Source: Plectrocnemia conspersa (Eukaryota > Arthropoda > Insecta > Trichoptera > Polycentropodidae). From it: a DNA stretch of 64,000 bases. The translations under genes were made by a program, and so were the position numbers. The notes below the pieces were generated by a model. The model was not told the origin of the DNA, did not search any database, and saw only the letters and a list, made by a program, of their open reading frames with translations. Below are positions 50,890 to 61,300 of this stretch, piece by piece (position 1 is the stretch's first letter; every line of letters starts with the position of its first letter). The DNA lies in assembly GCA_009617715.1 (NCBI GenBank), contig VTFK01000266.1, positions 124,001-188,000 on the forward strand, in the 5' to 3' direction.

Positions 50890-51200
50890 TATGGGGTTAT
50901 GATCCTAGAGAGATCGCGGTCAATGAGACTGGCGTGAATCTAGTAAGATCATTTATTAATATTGTTACGTGAGCCTGTGTGGGGCCGTTACATCAGAGCC
51001 TTTGGAAAAATGAAAACACGCGAATTCAGTTAACAAGGCACCATTTCTGAGGTGCGATAGCACTACACCCGAGCGTGGCGACCGATGGGCCCTTTACTGC
51101 CGATCTGCGCGTGAGTCCCGATGCAGGCGCGAGTTTCCTCTAAACGACGGAGAAGTTCACGCAGGTGATGATGCCCGTGGATGATCCTGAGGTTATGTTT
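50890..51200. repeat. GC-rich repeat family C, copy 2
   Basis: GGGGTTATGATCCTAGAGAG, GATCGCGGTCAATGAGACTG, GTGAATCTAGTAAGAT and, further on, CACGCAGGTGATGATG correspond to the landmarks of 48735-48900 in the same orientation. The spacing between the outer landmarks is longer here. No coding frame is present. Confidence 0.45.
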
Positions 51201-51646
51201 TCACTCGTTTTCAAAAATAAATTTGAAACTAATTACACATATTTCCTTCAAAAGCTACATGTGTAAATAATTAATTTGTATCTATAGGTAAGTAAATAAA
51301 TAAACAACGGAGCAAACGTTTCAAGATATCATAAAGAAAAAAAATGAAAAGATATATTATAATAAATAAAAAATTAATTAAATTACAGTACAGTACAATT
51401 GAATAAACAACTAAATACATCCAATTAATTTAAAATAAAATACACACATTGTAAATATAACTATAACCATCTTATTTATCATTATTATAATTATGAATTA
51501 ATTTAATCCTACATATTGATAATATAAATTATGTTCAATATTAATAACTAAATGTTAATAAAGTAAAAAATCTTGTTTTCATATGTAATAATCATACAGT
51601 TGAAATTTTTAGACAAAAATAAAAATAATCATATGTAATCATGAGT

Positions 51647-51752
51647 GTACGGTGAGATACTTTCCCTGTCGCTCGCTCGCTCGCGTGTTATCTCTCACTC
51701 ACTCTCGTCACTTAACACGCGAGGGAGCGAAAGAGAAAGTATCTCATTGTAC
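51647..51752. mobile_element. Inverted-repeat hairpin element (106 bp)
   Basis: The left arm 51647-51690 (GTACGGTGAGATACTTTC, then CGCTCGCTCGCTCGCGTGTTA) pairs with the right arm 51713-51752 (TAACACGCGAGGGAGCGAAA, then GAAAGTATCTCATTGTAC) with few mismatches. The 22-bp loop is TCTCTCACTCACTCTCGTCA-like. Related but less symmetrical copies lie at 1357-1432 and 13195-13260. A foldback MITE is the simplest reading. Confidence 0.6.
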
Positions 51753-52624
51753 GCGCCTGGTATATATACATATATACACCTGTAAATAATTTGAACATAT
51801 TTTATTTCATAAAGATGTAGTCACCCTAAGATATTAGTGTATGGTCAACCAGCATGATGTAATTGAAAAAAATTGGTAGAATTACATTATATAATTAATT
51901 AAAATAAGTAATTTTGATCGATATCAAATTAATAAGTAAGGGTTAACAAAATATAAAAATCAATTTTTTCCAGTACATCTAATGACACCGCATCTAACTA
52001 TATGCAAAACGAATGTATACATGCAGTTATTTGTTGTCATGAGTAGGAATCCATAATTTTTTTGTATCAAGTTGTAACTAAGGGCGAGAAATGAATAGCT
52101 CCAACCCCTGAGTCAAGCTAATTACATTTAAGGATTCCTTTGTGCCTTCGATATGATGTGAGAACATATAATTACTGTTAAATAGCTAGGTGAAAACTAG
52201 GTGAATATTTCACATCAGGAGTTCAACAAGAATCCTAGCAAAACAAGAAGACTACATTATTTATATAAAAAGGATCTAATGATTGCTCTCGAGGTAGGAG
52301 ACAAATCAATGTTAAATGATGATTTAAAATAATTACAATGAATGTATATATTTTTAGGTTAGGTTAGCATTATTTTACAAAACATAACAATAAAAATGAA
52401 CGACACTAAAACTGATGAATAATAATGAGTGTAAAGTGACAACTCCTATATATGAAGACCGTTTATACAACTGAGGGGTGAAAAAAAGATGGACGACCCG
52501 CTTTAATCGTAGCTCTGTAAAAACGCGCAATTAATTTTAAGACGACGACAGGATCCATTTCAAACGACAGTGACTATCGATTATGACTATATCGACTAGG
52601 GAATATTGGTTATTTGACGATTTT

Positions 52625-54642
52625 TCAAATAAAGATACGCGGCTTTGGAGATGCATCGATCCGTAAATCTTGCACGGAATATGAGATCGCATCGACGCCC
52701 TCCTGATGCGCCTCATCATACATATTCCTCGAGATAGCGAGGCCGTCGTCGCTGTCGTGCTGGTCTGCGAACGGCTTCTGGTCGGTTGGGGCCTCCTCTG
52801 CTGGGATTCGATGCGGCGAAGGACCGTATGCCTGCAATAGCGCACCTTCGACCAATCTGGTGCCATGCTCTTCCTCCGGGGCTCTTCTCAGGTCTAAGAC
52901 GTGCCGTGGGATTCCGTCTACGATAACATTGGTTGATGATATCACGCCTGTTACTCGTCCCCTTGGCCCACGTCTTCGTGCACGACGGTTGAGCTGGCTT
53001 GACTAGTACCATCTCGTTGACCTCAAATCTCGCCTGCTCCGTCGGTGGTTCCTCAACCGCTACCGCCGGGTGTCTCCATATGTATTCATGCACCATTCTT
53101 GCCGGTGCAGAGGCGGCGTCTTTTCCATCCTTCGGTGCAAGATTATACCAGAACACTGCCCGGGTCGGTGACACGTCACTTCTCGCAGCTGTTCTCTTGA
53201 TTGTTCGGTGGTGGCGTTCCACAATTCCGTTTCCCTGAGGCCTGTATGCTGCTCGGAATCTTCTCCGAACATTCCATTGCTGACACAGCTCGGCTACTCG
53301 TTCGGATCGAAACGCCGTTCCGTTGTCCATTAAAAGTTCTTGAGGCGGCCCCCTTTCGGAGAATATTTGTTCCAGGTTTGTCGCGATTTCGAGCGCAGTT
53401 TCGGAGCGCAACTTTCTCCACAGTCCAAATCTACTTGGGCCACAATCCACAACTGTGAGATATTGGCACCCTTGATGGTGTGTAACGTCAATCGCTAGCC
53501 TGATCCAGTTTTCTTCGACTCCGAGCGCGCCTTCGTCGTGCTTCGTCGGGTGCGGGTCGATCAGCTGACAGGTTTGACACTGGCGTACGCACTGCTCGAT
53601 CTCACCCCGGGTGGCGCTGGGCGCAACCATACGCGCGAGGTGGAGACTCCGCTCCACTCCAAAATGGTGCATGTCATGCAGTTCTTTTATGGTGGCGACG
53701 CAGACTGGTTCAGCTCTTCTGACCTGGTCCACCCAGGACTTCTTGACTCTGGTTAGGGCGTCCGCTCGGTTTTTATGAGAAGGTACGAACGTGATTTTTA
53801 CGACCATACCGTACTCATCAAACAGTTCGCGTAGGACGCCCAGTCGTCTCCTGACGAGCATCTCTGCGGCGCCGGACACTTTCGCCTTCGGTCCCGACTC
53901 ACACGCGGAGTTCAGCCAACTAACGACCGTCGCCGAGTCTGTCAATATTGTTAGCTTCCGAATGCCCCATTTGACGGCCAAGTTTACTCCTTTGAGGACG
54001 GCATCTAGCTCTGCTACATTGATGTGTCCGACATCCGTGAGTTTCCGAAGCCAAGCTGCGTCCTCCACCACCTCTCCGTCGATTTCGAGCGCCACACCGT
54101 ATGCAATCGAGCTCGCGTCACACCAAACTCTTCCATGCTCCGTTTGCGAAACGTTCCACTTCCCTCGCACTGGATCTTCTGCATCCACTCTGGCCAGGAT
54201 CTCTCGCATAACCTTCTCTGCTCGTTTACCGATGAGGTCTTCCCACGACGTGCCTTCGCATGCACGCTTTACGAAGCTGCAGGCCACTCTTAACCAATTG
54301 CCTATCGGATAATGGCCCACCAACTTTCCGCAGATGGAGAATAGCACTCGCCTCGTAATTTTATTTCCCCTCTCAAGCGTCGGAATGGCGTTTCCCCGCC
54401 TAAAACGAAGGTCTCCGTCTGCGTCCCGTCTCACCTCCAATCCCAGCACTCGTCCGCCGTCCAGGTTCTCCGTCGGCTTTGACTTTAGTCCGAATCTCTT
54501 CAAGAGTGCTTCTACTCGACTCGCTTTTACGATGCTCTCGTCCACAATTATATCGTCGATATAATTATCGGTCCCTCGTCGAACCTCCGCGTCCTGCGAT
54601 AGTACGTACTCCACGATTCAACTCATTATTTTCGGAGCGCTA
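52625..54642 (-). pseudogene. Retrotransposon pol, RT palm, RNase H and integrase
   Basis: The long frame 54614-52716 holds YIDDIIVDE (the YxDD polymerase site), then RNase H with WCDASS, NVAELDAV, LTDSATVV and NRADALTR giving the D-E-D-D set. Integrase has an HHCC-type zinc region ending CQTC, and the DDE triad IDVTH, MDNGTAF and GIVERHHRTIK. A chromodomain-free C-terminal segment (FEVNEMVLVKPAQPSCTKTW) starts a GPY/F-like module whose continuation lies in a second frame ending at 52625, so a frameshift is present near 52960. A TGA near 54617 interrupts the frame before YIDD. Confidence 0.9.
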
Positions 54643-55710
54643 CTAAGTCCAAAGCCGAGTCTCGTAAGGCAGTATGTTTTTTCCTTCGAAACATACCAGC
54701 TGGTGGCGCCACAGGCTCTCGTCCACTTTGACTTGTAGATAAGCCGCCTTCAAGTCGATCAATTTAAGCGGTCCTCTCATTCGCCTCCACTTGCGCACAG
54801 TTTCGTCGCACGCAGGCGCTTCCATCCCCGAGTTGCACTCCACGAACTTGTTGAGTTCGCGATAATCAAGTACCGGCCTAACTTTTTGTTTATTCGGCTG
54901 AGCTACAGCCATCAGCGGCAAAATCCCTCTTTGTTCCGCCCTCCATGGTTGCAGCCATCCCTCGCCAATCCACTTCTGCATTTCAGCAGTGAACTTCTCA
55001 CGAAGTTCCTCTCGTTCGACGCTGCTGTAGTGAGAGACGTTGTTCCTTAGCATCGCCGGAGGACCGTCTTTCCAGTTCCAGGTCGCCGTCCATGACTCGC
55101 CATCGAACGCTGCGCTAAAATCGCGATCTTTGATTGTCGCAGGGGGCAAACTCGCAGCTGCGGCCGCTTCAATCTGTCTCTCACCGACTCGCACTCGCCA
55201 GCGCCTCGCGACCGGCGCAGACGACGATTTGCCGAAAAATCGCACACTGTCACCGCAAATCTGCACCCCCCCGAACTGCCGAATAACGTCCATTCCGCAC
55301 ACTATGTCCACGCCGGGCAGCAGATTTTCCATCGCGAGACACTCGACAGTCGTCGATTGACCATCGATCGTCAGATTCACTGTCGTTGTCCCTGTGCATC
55401 GCACTCTCGAGCCGTCAACTGTTATTACTGTCACTGCACTTGTCTTTTTTACTCCTGCCGACCGGCACGACACTATTGTTTGAGCGCATCCCGAATCGAC
55501 GAGCGCACGGGAGGCCCGTCCGTCGATCGTCGCAGGGACAATCGGTAACGCCGCGACGTTCACTTTGGGAGACCCACCGGCGCACTGGACCTCCCGACCT
55601 CTTTTCCCGCCGGGCAATCGCGTTGAAAATGGCCCGACCCACCGCACGACCAGCATTCCACCCTCGTCTTGCAGTCTCGTTGCAGATGTGGGCCACCGCA
55701 TCGGAAGCAC
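54643..55710 (-). pseudogene. Retrotransposon pol, protease and N-terminal reverse transcriptase
   Basis: The frame overlaps gag in -1 register. The aspartic protease motif is LVDSGCAQTIVSC (DSG, the common variant of DTG). The RT fingers/palm region follows: LPLMAVAQPN, KVRPVLDYRELNKFVE, and LIDLKAAYLQVKVDE, whose Asp is the first catalytic carboxylate. The frame stops at 54643 with two adjacent stop codons; the continuing RT motifs lie in another frame that becomes correct after a homopolymer at 54677-54682. Confidence 0.88.
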
Positions 55711-56310
55711 TTCTTGCTGCCCCCTCTCCCCGCGCCGTCGTTCGTCGCTCGTCTCGCGCCGCTTCTCGCGCCGCTGACAGCGGCTCCCGCCGCCCCGACA
55801 CTAGCGCCCTCCATGCTGGGTTGCCGCTCCACGTACTGTTCCAGGAGTGGCCTCGCGAACTCGACCAACTCCGACGGGGTTGCCGTTCCGCTCGCGTCGC
55901 GCGTCCCAACAGCGGTCGCCACTTCAGCTGGTAAACAGTGAACAAAATGGCGCGACAAAAGCATCGCTGTTGAGGCCTGCGACCGTCGCGAGCTTCCGCA
56001 TCTCCTCCATAAACACTTCTGGGTGTTCGCCATCCCATTTCCGCTTCATCAGCATGGTGTAGGCCTTTCTGCCGTCAGGAGCGAACACCTTGAACAGCGC
56101 CGCTTTAATGGCGCCCACGTCGTTCTGCGCTGTCTCACTGAGCGCGTCGACGATGGTGCTAGCGCGTCCCTCCAGAAACAATGGCACGATGGCCGCCACG
56201 TTTTCGTCACCTCGGAGCTTCGTCACTCGCTCCAGCTTGGCGAACCAGGCCACAACGTCGCCCTCGCCGTTGAACGGTCGCACCACGTCACAAATGCGCA
56301 TTCCCGCCAT
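55560..56310 (-). pseudogene. Retrotransposon gag with tandem zinc knuckles (frame-broken)
   Basis: The likely start is the ATG at 56310 (MAGMRICDVV). The larger open frame extends to 56550, but those extra codons lie in the MITE. The N-terminal part (FNGEGDVVAWFAKLERV, VPLFLEGRA) is a capsid-like region typical of gypsy Gag. A frameshift between about 55960 and 55926 separates it from the C-terminal part, which carries two CCHC nucleocapsid knuckles: CFRCGGPHLQRDC (spacing C-x2-C-x3-H-x4-C, one residue short) and CWSCGGSGHFQRDC (canonical). The frame ends at 55560, overlapping pol by at least 150 bases. Confidence 0.85.
55602..55608 (-). promoter_or_regulatory. Putative -1 ribosomal frameshift site between gag and pol
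   Basis: On the minus strand the gag codons GCG-GGA-AAA contain the heptamer GGGAAAA in the X-XXY-YYZ register needed for -1 slippage. The pol frame is exactly -1 relative to gag and is open across this point. Six bases after the heptamer, GGGAG can pair with CTCCC 19 bases later, giving a short downstream stem. The layout matches known retroelement frameshift signals; activity is inferred. Confidence 0.55.
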
Positions 56311-56459
56311 ACTGCCCGGATAGCTTGTGGCTGCGTCGCACCCGCACCGCGTCCCGCTGACTACTGCCCCCGCGACCGCAGTATTGCCACTATGCCACAG
56401 TGCCTCACGCTCTGACTCGCTCTGATGTATGCATTTAACAGCCTTTCGATCATGCGTAA

Positions 56460-56813
56460 GGGCTGATTTACACCCTTGCCAGTTGCTGGCATGCCAGCTG
56501 GAAGTTGACTGGCGGGTCGCTGGCACGCGACGACTGGCATTACAGTCCACTAGCGCCTTATTGTTTACATAGTGGCAGCAACTAAAAGAATTATTGTTGC
56601 GAAAAAGCGCTACTCACCTTGCGCCAGTACAGTAGTGTGGTAGAAGAGGGAGCTGGCATATCAGTAAAACAAAAATATTTGTTCTGCTGGCGTACTAGTA
56701 GCGCACTGGCTTCTGCAGTGACTGGCGTTAAGCATTTACACGGTGCTAGACATTTACATCTAGTAACTGGCAACCTCGGCTGGCGCGCTGACTGGCATCG
56801 TGTAAATCAGCCT
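56460..56813. mobile_element. Harbinger-like MITE (354 bp) with TAA target duplication
   Basis: The left terminus GGGCTGATTTACAC and the right terminus GTGTAAATCAGCCT are near-perfect inverted repeats, each bordered by TAA (56457-56459 and 56814-56816). A three-base TAA/TTA duplication and GG-C-start termini are typical of PIF/Harbinger elements. The interior is packed with CTGGC and GCCAG words, at least ten in all, which could be subterminal transposase-binding repeats. It lies just upstream of gag of the gypsy element, apparently inserted in its leader or LTR. No transposase is encoded. Confidence 0.7.
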
Positions 56814-58310
56814 TAAGTATTTATTTGTAGCTTCTAGGGGCACGTGTAGGGCTACACGAGACACGAGGGCGCAGTCTCCAGTGGTGCGTGGCATGTTTCG
56901 CTTTTAGCGGCGTGGAACCAGCGTAGATCTAGGTGGCGCGTAAGGCTCCAAGGGACGCGAGAGGAACGCGCATGTGTGGGCAACGCGTTTGGGGTTTCGA
57001 ACACGCATTAAAGGCTCCGAGTACTGATTGTAAGAGCAAAAGTATCATCACTATGATATTTTGCTTTTTTTTCCAAACCATTGTTATACCAAAGCGAAAA
57101 GATTGCTTTTTACCATGAAACCACTGCATTAATTCTTCCACGTAAATCGAACTTTATGAGGGGGGGATGGGGACGAAGTCTTGATATTCAAACTTCATGT
57201 CAAAATAAGCATAATACACTTTTTTTACAAAATTTGAAATGTTTTTTTGTTACAATATAATTCCCACAAATATAGCAAAAAAAATCCGATGAGTTAACAT
57301 ATCATCAGGAAGCTATTACCGTTCTACAAACAAGCACAAACACTCTTAAGTGACACTGTGTAACTAAAAGTAGTTTCACATAGCTCGGAGCACTATGACG
57401 CGTGTACTGCATAGAGCTTAGATACACTTAGAAACCGAAGAGACACTGAGATGGAAGGGGAAATGTGTGAAAGACGAGAATCACACAGGTGCCAACATGC
57501 TAATATACTAATTTAAACGGTTTTTCACTAGTTTAATTGAAGTAATTATGCTAGTTACAACTAGTTTGGATGCAAATGCTTTTGATTTTGATTTGTGCTC
57601 TCTTTTTAACACACCTAAAATAATTGTTTAATATACCATAAATATGTATGTATTGTACATAAAAACTGTTTCTCTGTCTTTTCATTCTATTAAATGTCCA
57701 AATTTTTAGTAAGATTTTTGAAGAATCCGAATGTGATCGATTTTTTTTCATTATTTTTCCCAGTAATCAGCATCTGAAAAACTATTATATATAAATCCCT
57801 ATTTACATTCAAGACAAGTTTTAAATCGCAGGCTTATGTGATCAATATTAAATTATACAAACGAAATTTTAATAATAATTTGTATTAGATAAATTACGCA
57901 AGTATGTACAATAAATATGGCGTTTAGACCAAATCGTTCGTCGGTATTTGGCTTTCGGCGGACTTTCGCCCGTTTGCACTTTGATTTTCCTTTTGACAGT
58001 TTCTTGATGTTTATCTTTTGCGCCTCACAACGCATCGCAGCTTCCCAAACATGCAGTAACTGGCGCCACGCTTCAATCGACAAGTTTTCATTCAGCGGAC
58101 GCTACATGTCGCATCGTTTTTAGAGAACATAAAAATCAGGTGAGACGAACGTCAAACGGGTTAATCTTTTTCACCGGGCAAACTCGTTTCGTACACGAGA
58201 AGTCGCAATGTTGTAAACGATTGTAACGTGTATCAAACTGGTTATTGTAATTTCGATGATGTTGAATGTAATCAATGACTTTTTTAATGTTTAGTTAAAG
58301 TCGACCAAAA
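56814..58310. other. Spacer between the retrotransposon and RMDN
   Basis: 56817-57030 is GC-rich (ACACGAGACACGAGGGCGCA, GGCGTGGAACCAGCGTAG) and may be 5' leader or LTR of the gypsy element beyond the MITE. 57040-57850 is AT-rich with nothing recognised. 57853-58083 carries a minus-strand frame (MSIEAWRQLLHVWEAAMRCE) with somewhat gene-like composition but no motif or linked exon. 58100-58310 should hold the RMDN promoter and 5'UTR. Confidence 0.55.
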
Positions 58311-61300
58311 ATGTCGTCAATGCCTATGAATAACATCCTCTGGATTTCGAGCGCCGTTGTAGCCGGATTGTTGGGAGCCGCTGGTATATTTTTAATCAGT
58401 CAAATCGCAGTCGAGTCACGATCGCACACTGTAAGTAAGTACCTTTTGTTTAAATACACATTAATATATTTTATGCTTTGTTTCACTTATCTGGTTTCAA
58501 TAATGTACTATCGACAAAATAATATTATCTTTTACAAAGATTTGTAAATGATATTCACAAAAATCTTTAAATAAATGCAATCCAAGCCTTCTAAAACTTT
58601 CCCAAATTGTTTGCATATGATCGGTAGTAATGTTCTCAATCGAATGTTCGCCAAATATTCGATTAAACAAAAGGATGAAACAATTTGTAAAATTTACGGG
58701 TTACAATTACTGTTTTTTCTCAATATACCCAAATGACTAGTGCTCAAAAATCCATGATCATTTCTGCTCGTTTATATTGTTTCGAAATGCAAAAAAATGC
58801 TTTGACGCCTTTGAAAAACATTTGTGAATACTATGTTTATTGGCTGTCTCTACCATGACCGAAATTTGCAGAATTAGTTCGTTGAACGAAACATGATGTT
58901 GCAAAAGGCCCACCTTTTTATATCATTTAACAATTATCTCAAAAACTAAAATATTTGTGAAGTCATGTTACGTTTTTGTATCTGTTGTTACAAGATACAA
59001 AGATTTTAGTTCAATAATTCAATTGCGGTTAATTTATTTCTAGTTATTTAATTTATGTGCAAATCCGCACAAAACAAATGGGCGATATGAAACTAACTTT
59101 TATTCCATGCGTACGCACCAAAAGTATGGCATTGGAAGCACGCACAATAAAGTATGTAAATAAATAATACATAATTTTTTTCATAATTTATTATAAACGG
59201 TAGCATTTCTCGCAAGGATTTTGAAAAACATAGCAGCCAAAAAGCCATTGAAGGTTTTCGTAAGTGTGACATGATAGTATCTCTTCTGAAATCTATTTAA
59301 AACAATGTAATTAAGTGGGCAATAACGTCTGATTTTAATCTGCCTATTCAAAGCTTAATTTCGCTTTTGTATAAAGAAAGCCACGTTTAATTCAGGCTGA
59401 ATTCTTTAGAATAATACGTCTTCTCCCAGTGGGTATTAATTTAATACCAAAATATTCTCTACCTCGTAATAATGTTTACCATAAAACAGTAAATATATAC
59501 ATTTTTAAAAATAGTAACTATTTTTATCGTGCTTCTCGTATTTCTTATTTTATTATATTAGAATTATATATTGTAAATTTAAATGAAAATTCCATTAAAT
59601 AAAGTATATTTTTAATTATTAAAAATCAATCTGACTTCAATTTTTCGTTCAAATAATTGATAATGAAAATTTATATGTGATTATTTTTATGTTTTTATGA
59701 CACAATCAAAGCCGCCTATGAGAATTGCGCTGATCGGTGCAAAGTAGTATTTTTTCTGGATATTTTTTACCAAATACTGTTAAATGAACACTTGAACAAT
59801 CAATAAAAAAGATAAAAATGTTTTATACATATATTTTTCTTAATTAATCGGAAAATTCATACATATTATATATGAAGACACCAAACAAGAACATGTTAAC
59901 TGACATTTTCTATTTTTACTCACCATTGTAATTTTATAAATTGTATTATTAGAATTTAAGAACCATAAAAAAATATTTTTGACAAATATCTCAAAGCTAA
60001 TTTACTTATATTTTTCTTAATACTTTGGTTGCCGTATTGCTACTTTGAAAACATCTTAGAAGAATAAAATCAGATACGTTTTTAATGGGATGTAGGGTAT
60101 TTGCTTCAGGGGAAAATAACATTTTTCTGAACATATTTGTTTTTATAATATGTAATATTTATATTTAATCAAAAGACTCAATAACCAAAGGTTGGTAAAG
60201 AATTACTAGTTTTTTCAGAAGAAACGCCATTTGTGAAACTAAAGTAACACAAACATTAAATCTTTATTTTCAGATGAAAATCCAGATGCATTACGATCAC
60301 AGATTGTATCATTGCAGAAAGAAGTAAATGCCTTAAAAGAATTACAAAAAAAAGTGTAAGCCTGAAACACTCATTGATGAATAATTTATAATATTTTTTT
60401 ATTTATTATCGTTCATGAATTTACAGTAATCAGAATAAGAAGAAGCGTAATCGTACAAATGCAAAAAACAATAGCGTATCATACGCTAGTGATACAGATT
60501 CGGTCGATTACAGATCTGTAGTGGATACCGATTTAGACTCTGATGATGAGTTTTTTGACGCTTCGCAGGAATCCGATGATGACCTTACCTTGACTGAAGA
60601 TTTGATCGATAACCAGGTAGTTTGCCACTGTAGTTTAATTGGGAGTTGTGATTAATATTTATTAAATCTTGTTTATTTTTTGCAGTTAATTGAGAACGTC
60701 GACACTCTGTTAACAAACGGAACGGACGGAGAAGTGAAAGAAGCTTATGAGATATTGATAAAGTTGAACAATTCGAGAAAAAACATTACGGACAAACAAC
60801 TTTCAGAGATATTGTGGAGATTGTGCAGATGTTGTCAAAGGATGATAAATATTTGTGAGCAGAATAACGATGCAGGTAGAAAGAAAGACATGATTGAAGA
60901 AGGTAATTACATTTTTTTATAATGTTACACTGCTTATTAAAAATATATTATATGCATCATCATCTTAAAAATAATAAATTATTTAAATTACAGGTCTATT
61001 GCATGGAAAAGAAGCTTTACTTTACAATTATGATAATCCAAATGCTCACAAGTGGTATGCAATAATCATTGGGATTAGGAGTAAGGATAAAGGTGCATAT
61101 AATTTTATTAAAATTGTACATCATTTTCAAAAATAATTTAAAAATAAAATAAAATTGTTTCTTAGGTACTTCTGAAAAAATAGAAGATGGCAATACTTAT
61201 CTGCACCACATCCAAGAAGCTATAAAATTAGATCCAAATGATCCTGTTTTGTATCATCTTCAAGGCAGATTTAATTATGAGGTATTTTAGCTTTCTAGTG

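Larger units (their letters stand above)
48140..52600. other. Repeat-dominated spacer between the RRM gene and the gypsy element
   Basis: The first roughly 200 bp should be promoter and 5'UTR of the RRM gene. From about 48560 to 50160 the sequence is GC-richer with scattered small frames but no recognisable domain; it probably comes from a worn mobile element. Related sequence returns at 50890-51200. Between lie an 85-bp tandem repeat (50420-50625) and AT-rich DNA. 51200-52600 is AT-rich apart from the hairpin at 51647-51752. No host gene is supported. Confidence 0.6.
52600..56440 (-). mobile_element. Degenerate Ty3/gypsy-type LTR retrotransposon (LTRs not identified)
   Basis: On the minus strand the order is gag with two zinc knuckles, aspartic protease, reverse transcriptase, RNase H and integrase, the Ty3/gypsy order with integrase last. 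No envelope frame follows. Its coding sequence is much GC-richer than the surroundings, typical of a later arrival. Breaks: a frameshift in gag near 55926-55960, a frameshift in the RT core at a six-base homopolymer (54677-54682), an in-frame stop just after it (about 54617), and a frameshift near 52960 downstream of integrase. The gag/pol overlap itself appears functional in design. I found no direct repeats that could be LTRs; the 5' side is disrupted by a MITE at 56460-56813. Confidence 0.9.

Noticed and set aside
54670..54690. AAAAAAC heptamer in the RT region as a second programmed -1 site
   Set aside because: The register fits slippage, but -1 leads to a frame that stops soon; the true continuation needs the opposite shift, so this is a lesion and not a signal.
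52400..57040. LTRs of the gypsy element
   Set aside because: I compared sequence left of 52620 with sequence right of 56310 by eye and found no convincing direct repeat. A dot plot of 51000-53000 against 56000-58000 would decide.
57853..58083. Possible divergent gene (MSIEAWRQLLHVWEAAMRCE) on the minus strand upstream of RMDN
   Set aside because: The N-terminal 50 residues have plausible composition and a possible donor follows, but no second exon or homology could be recognised.
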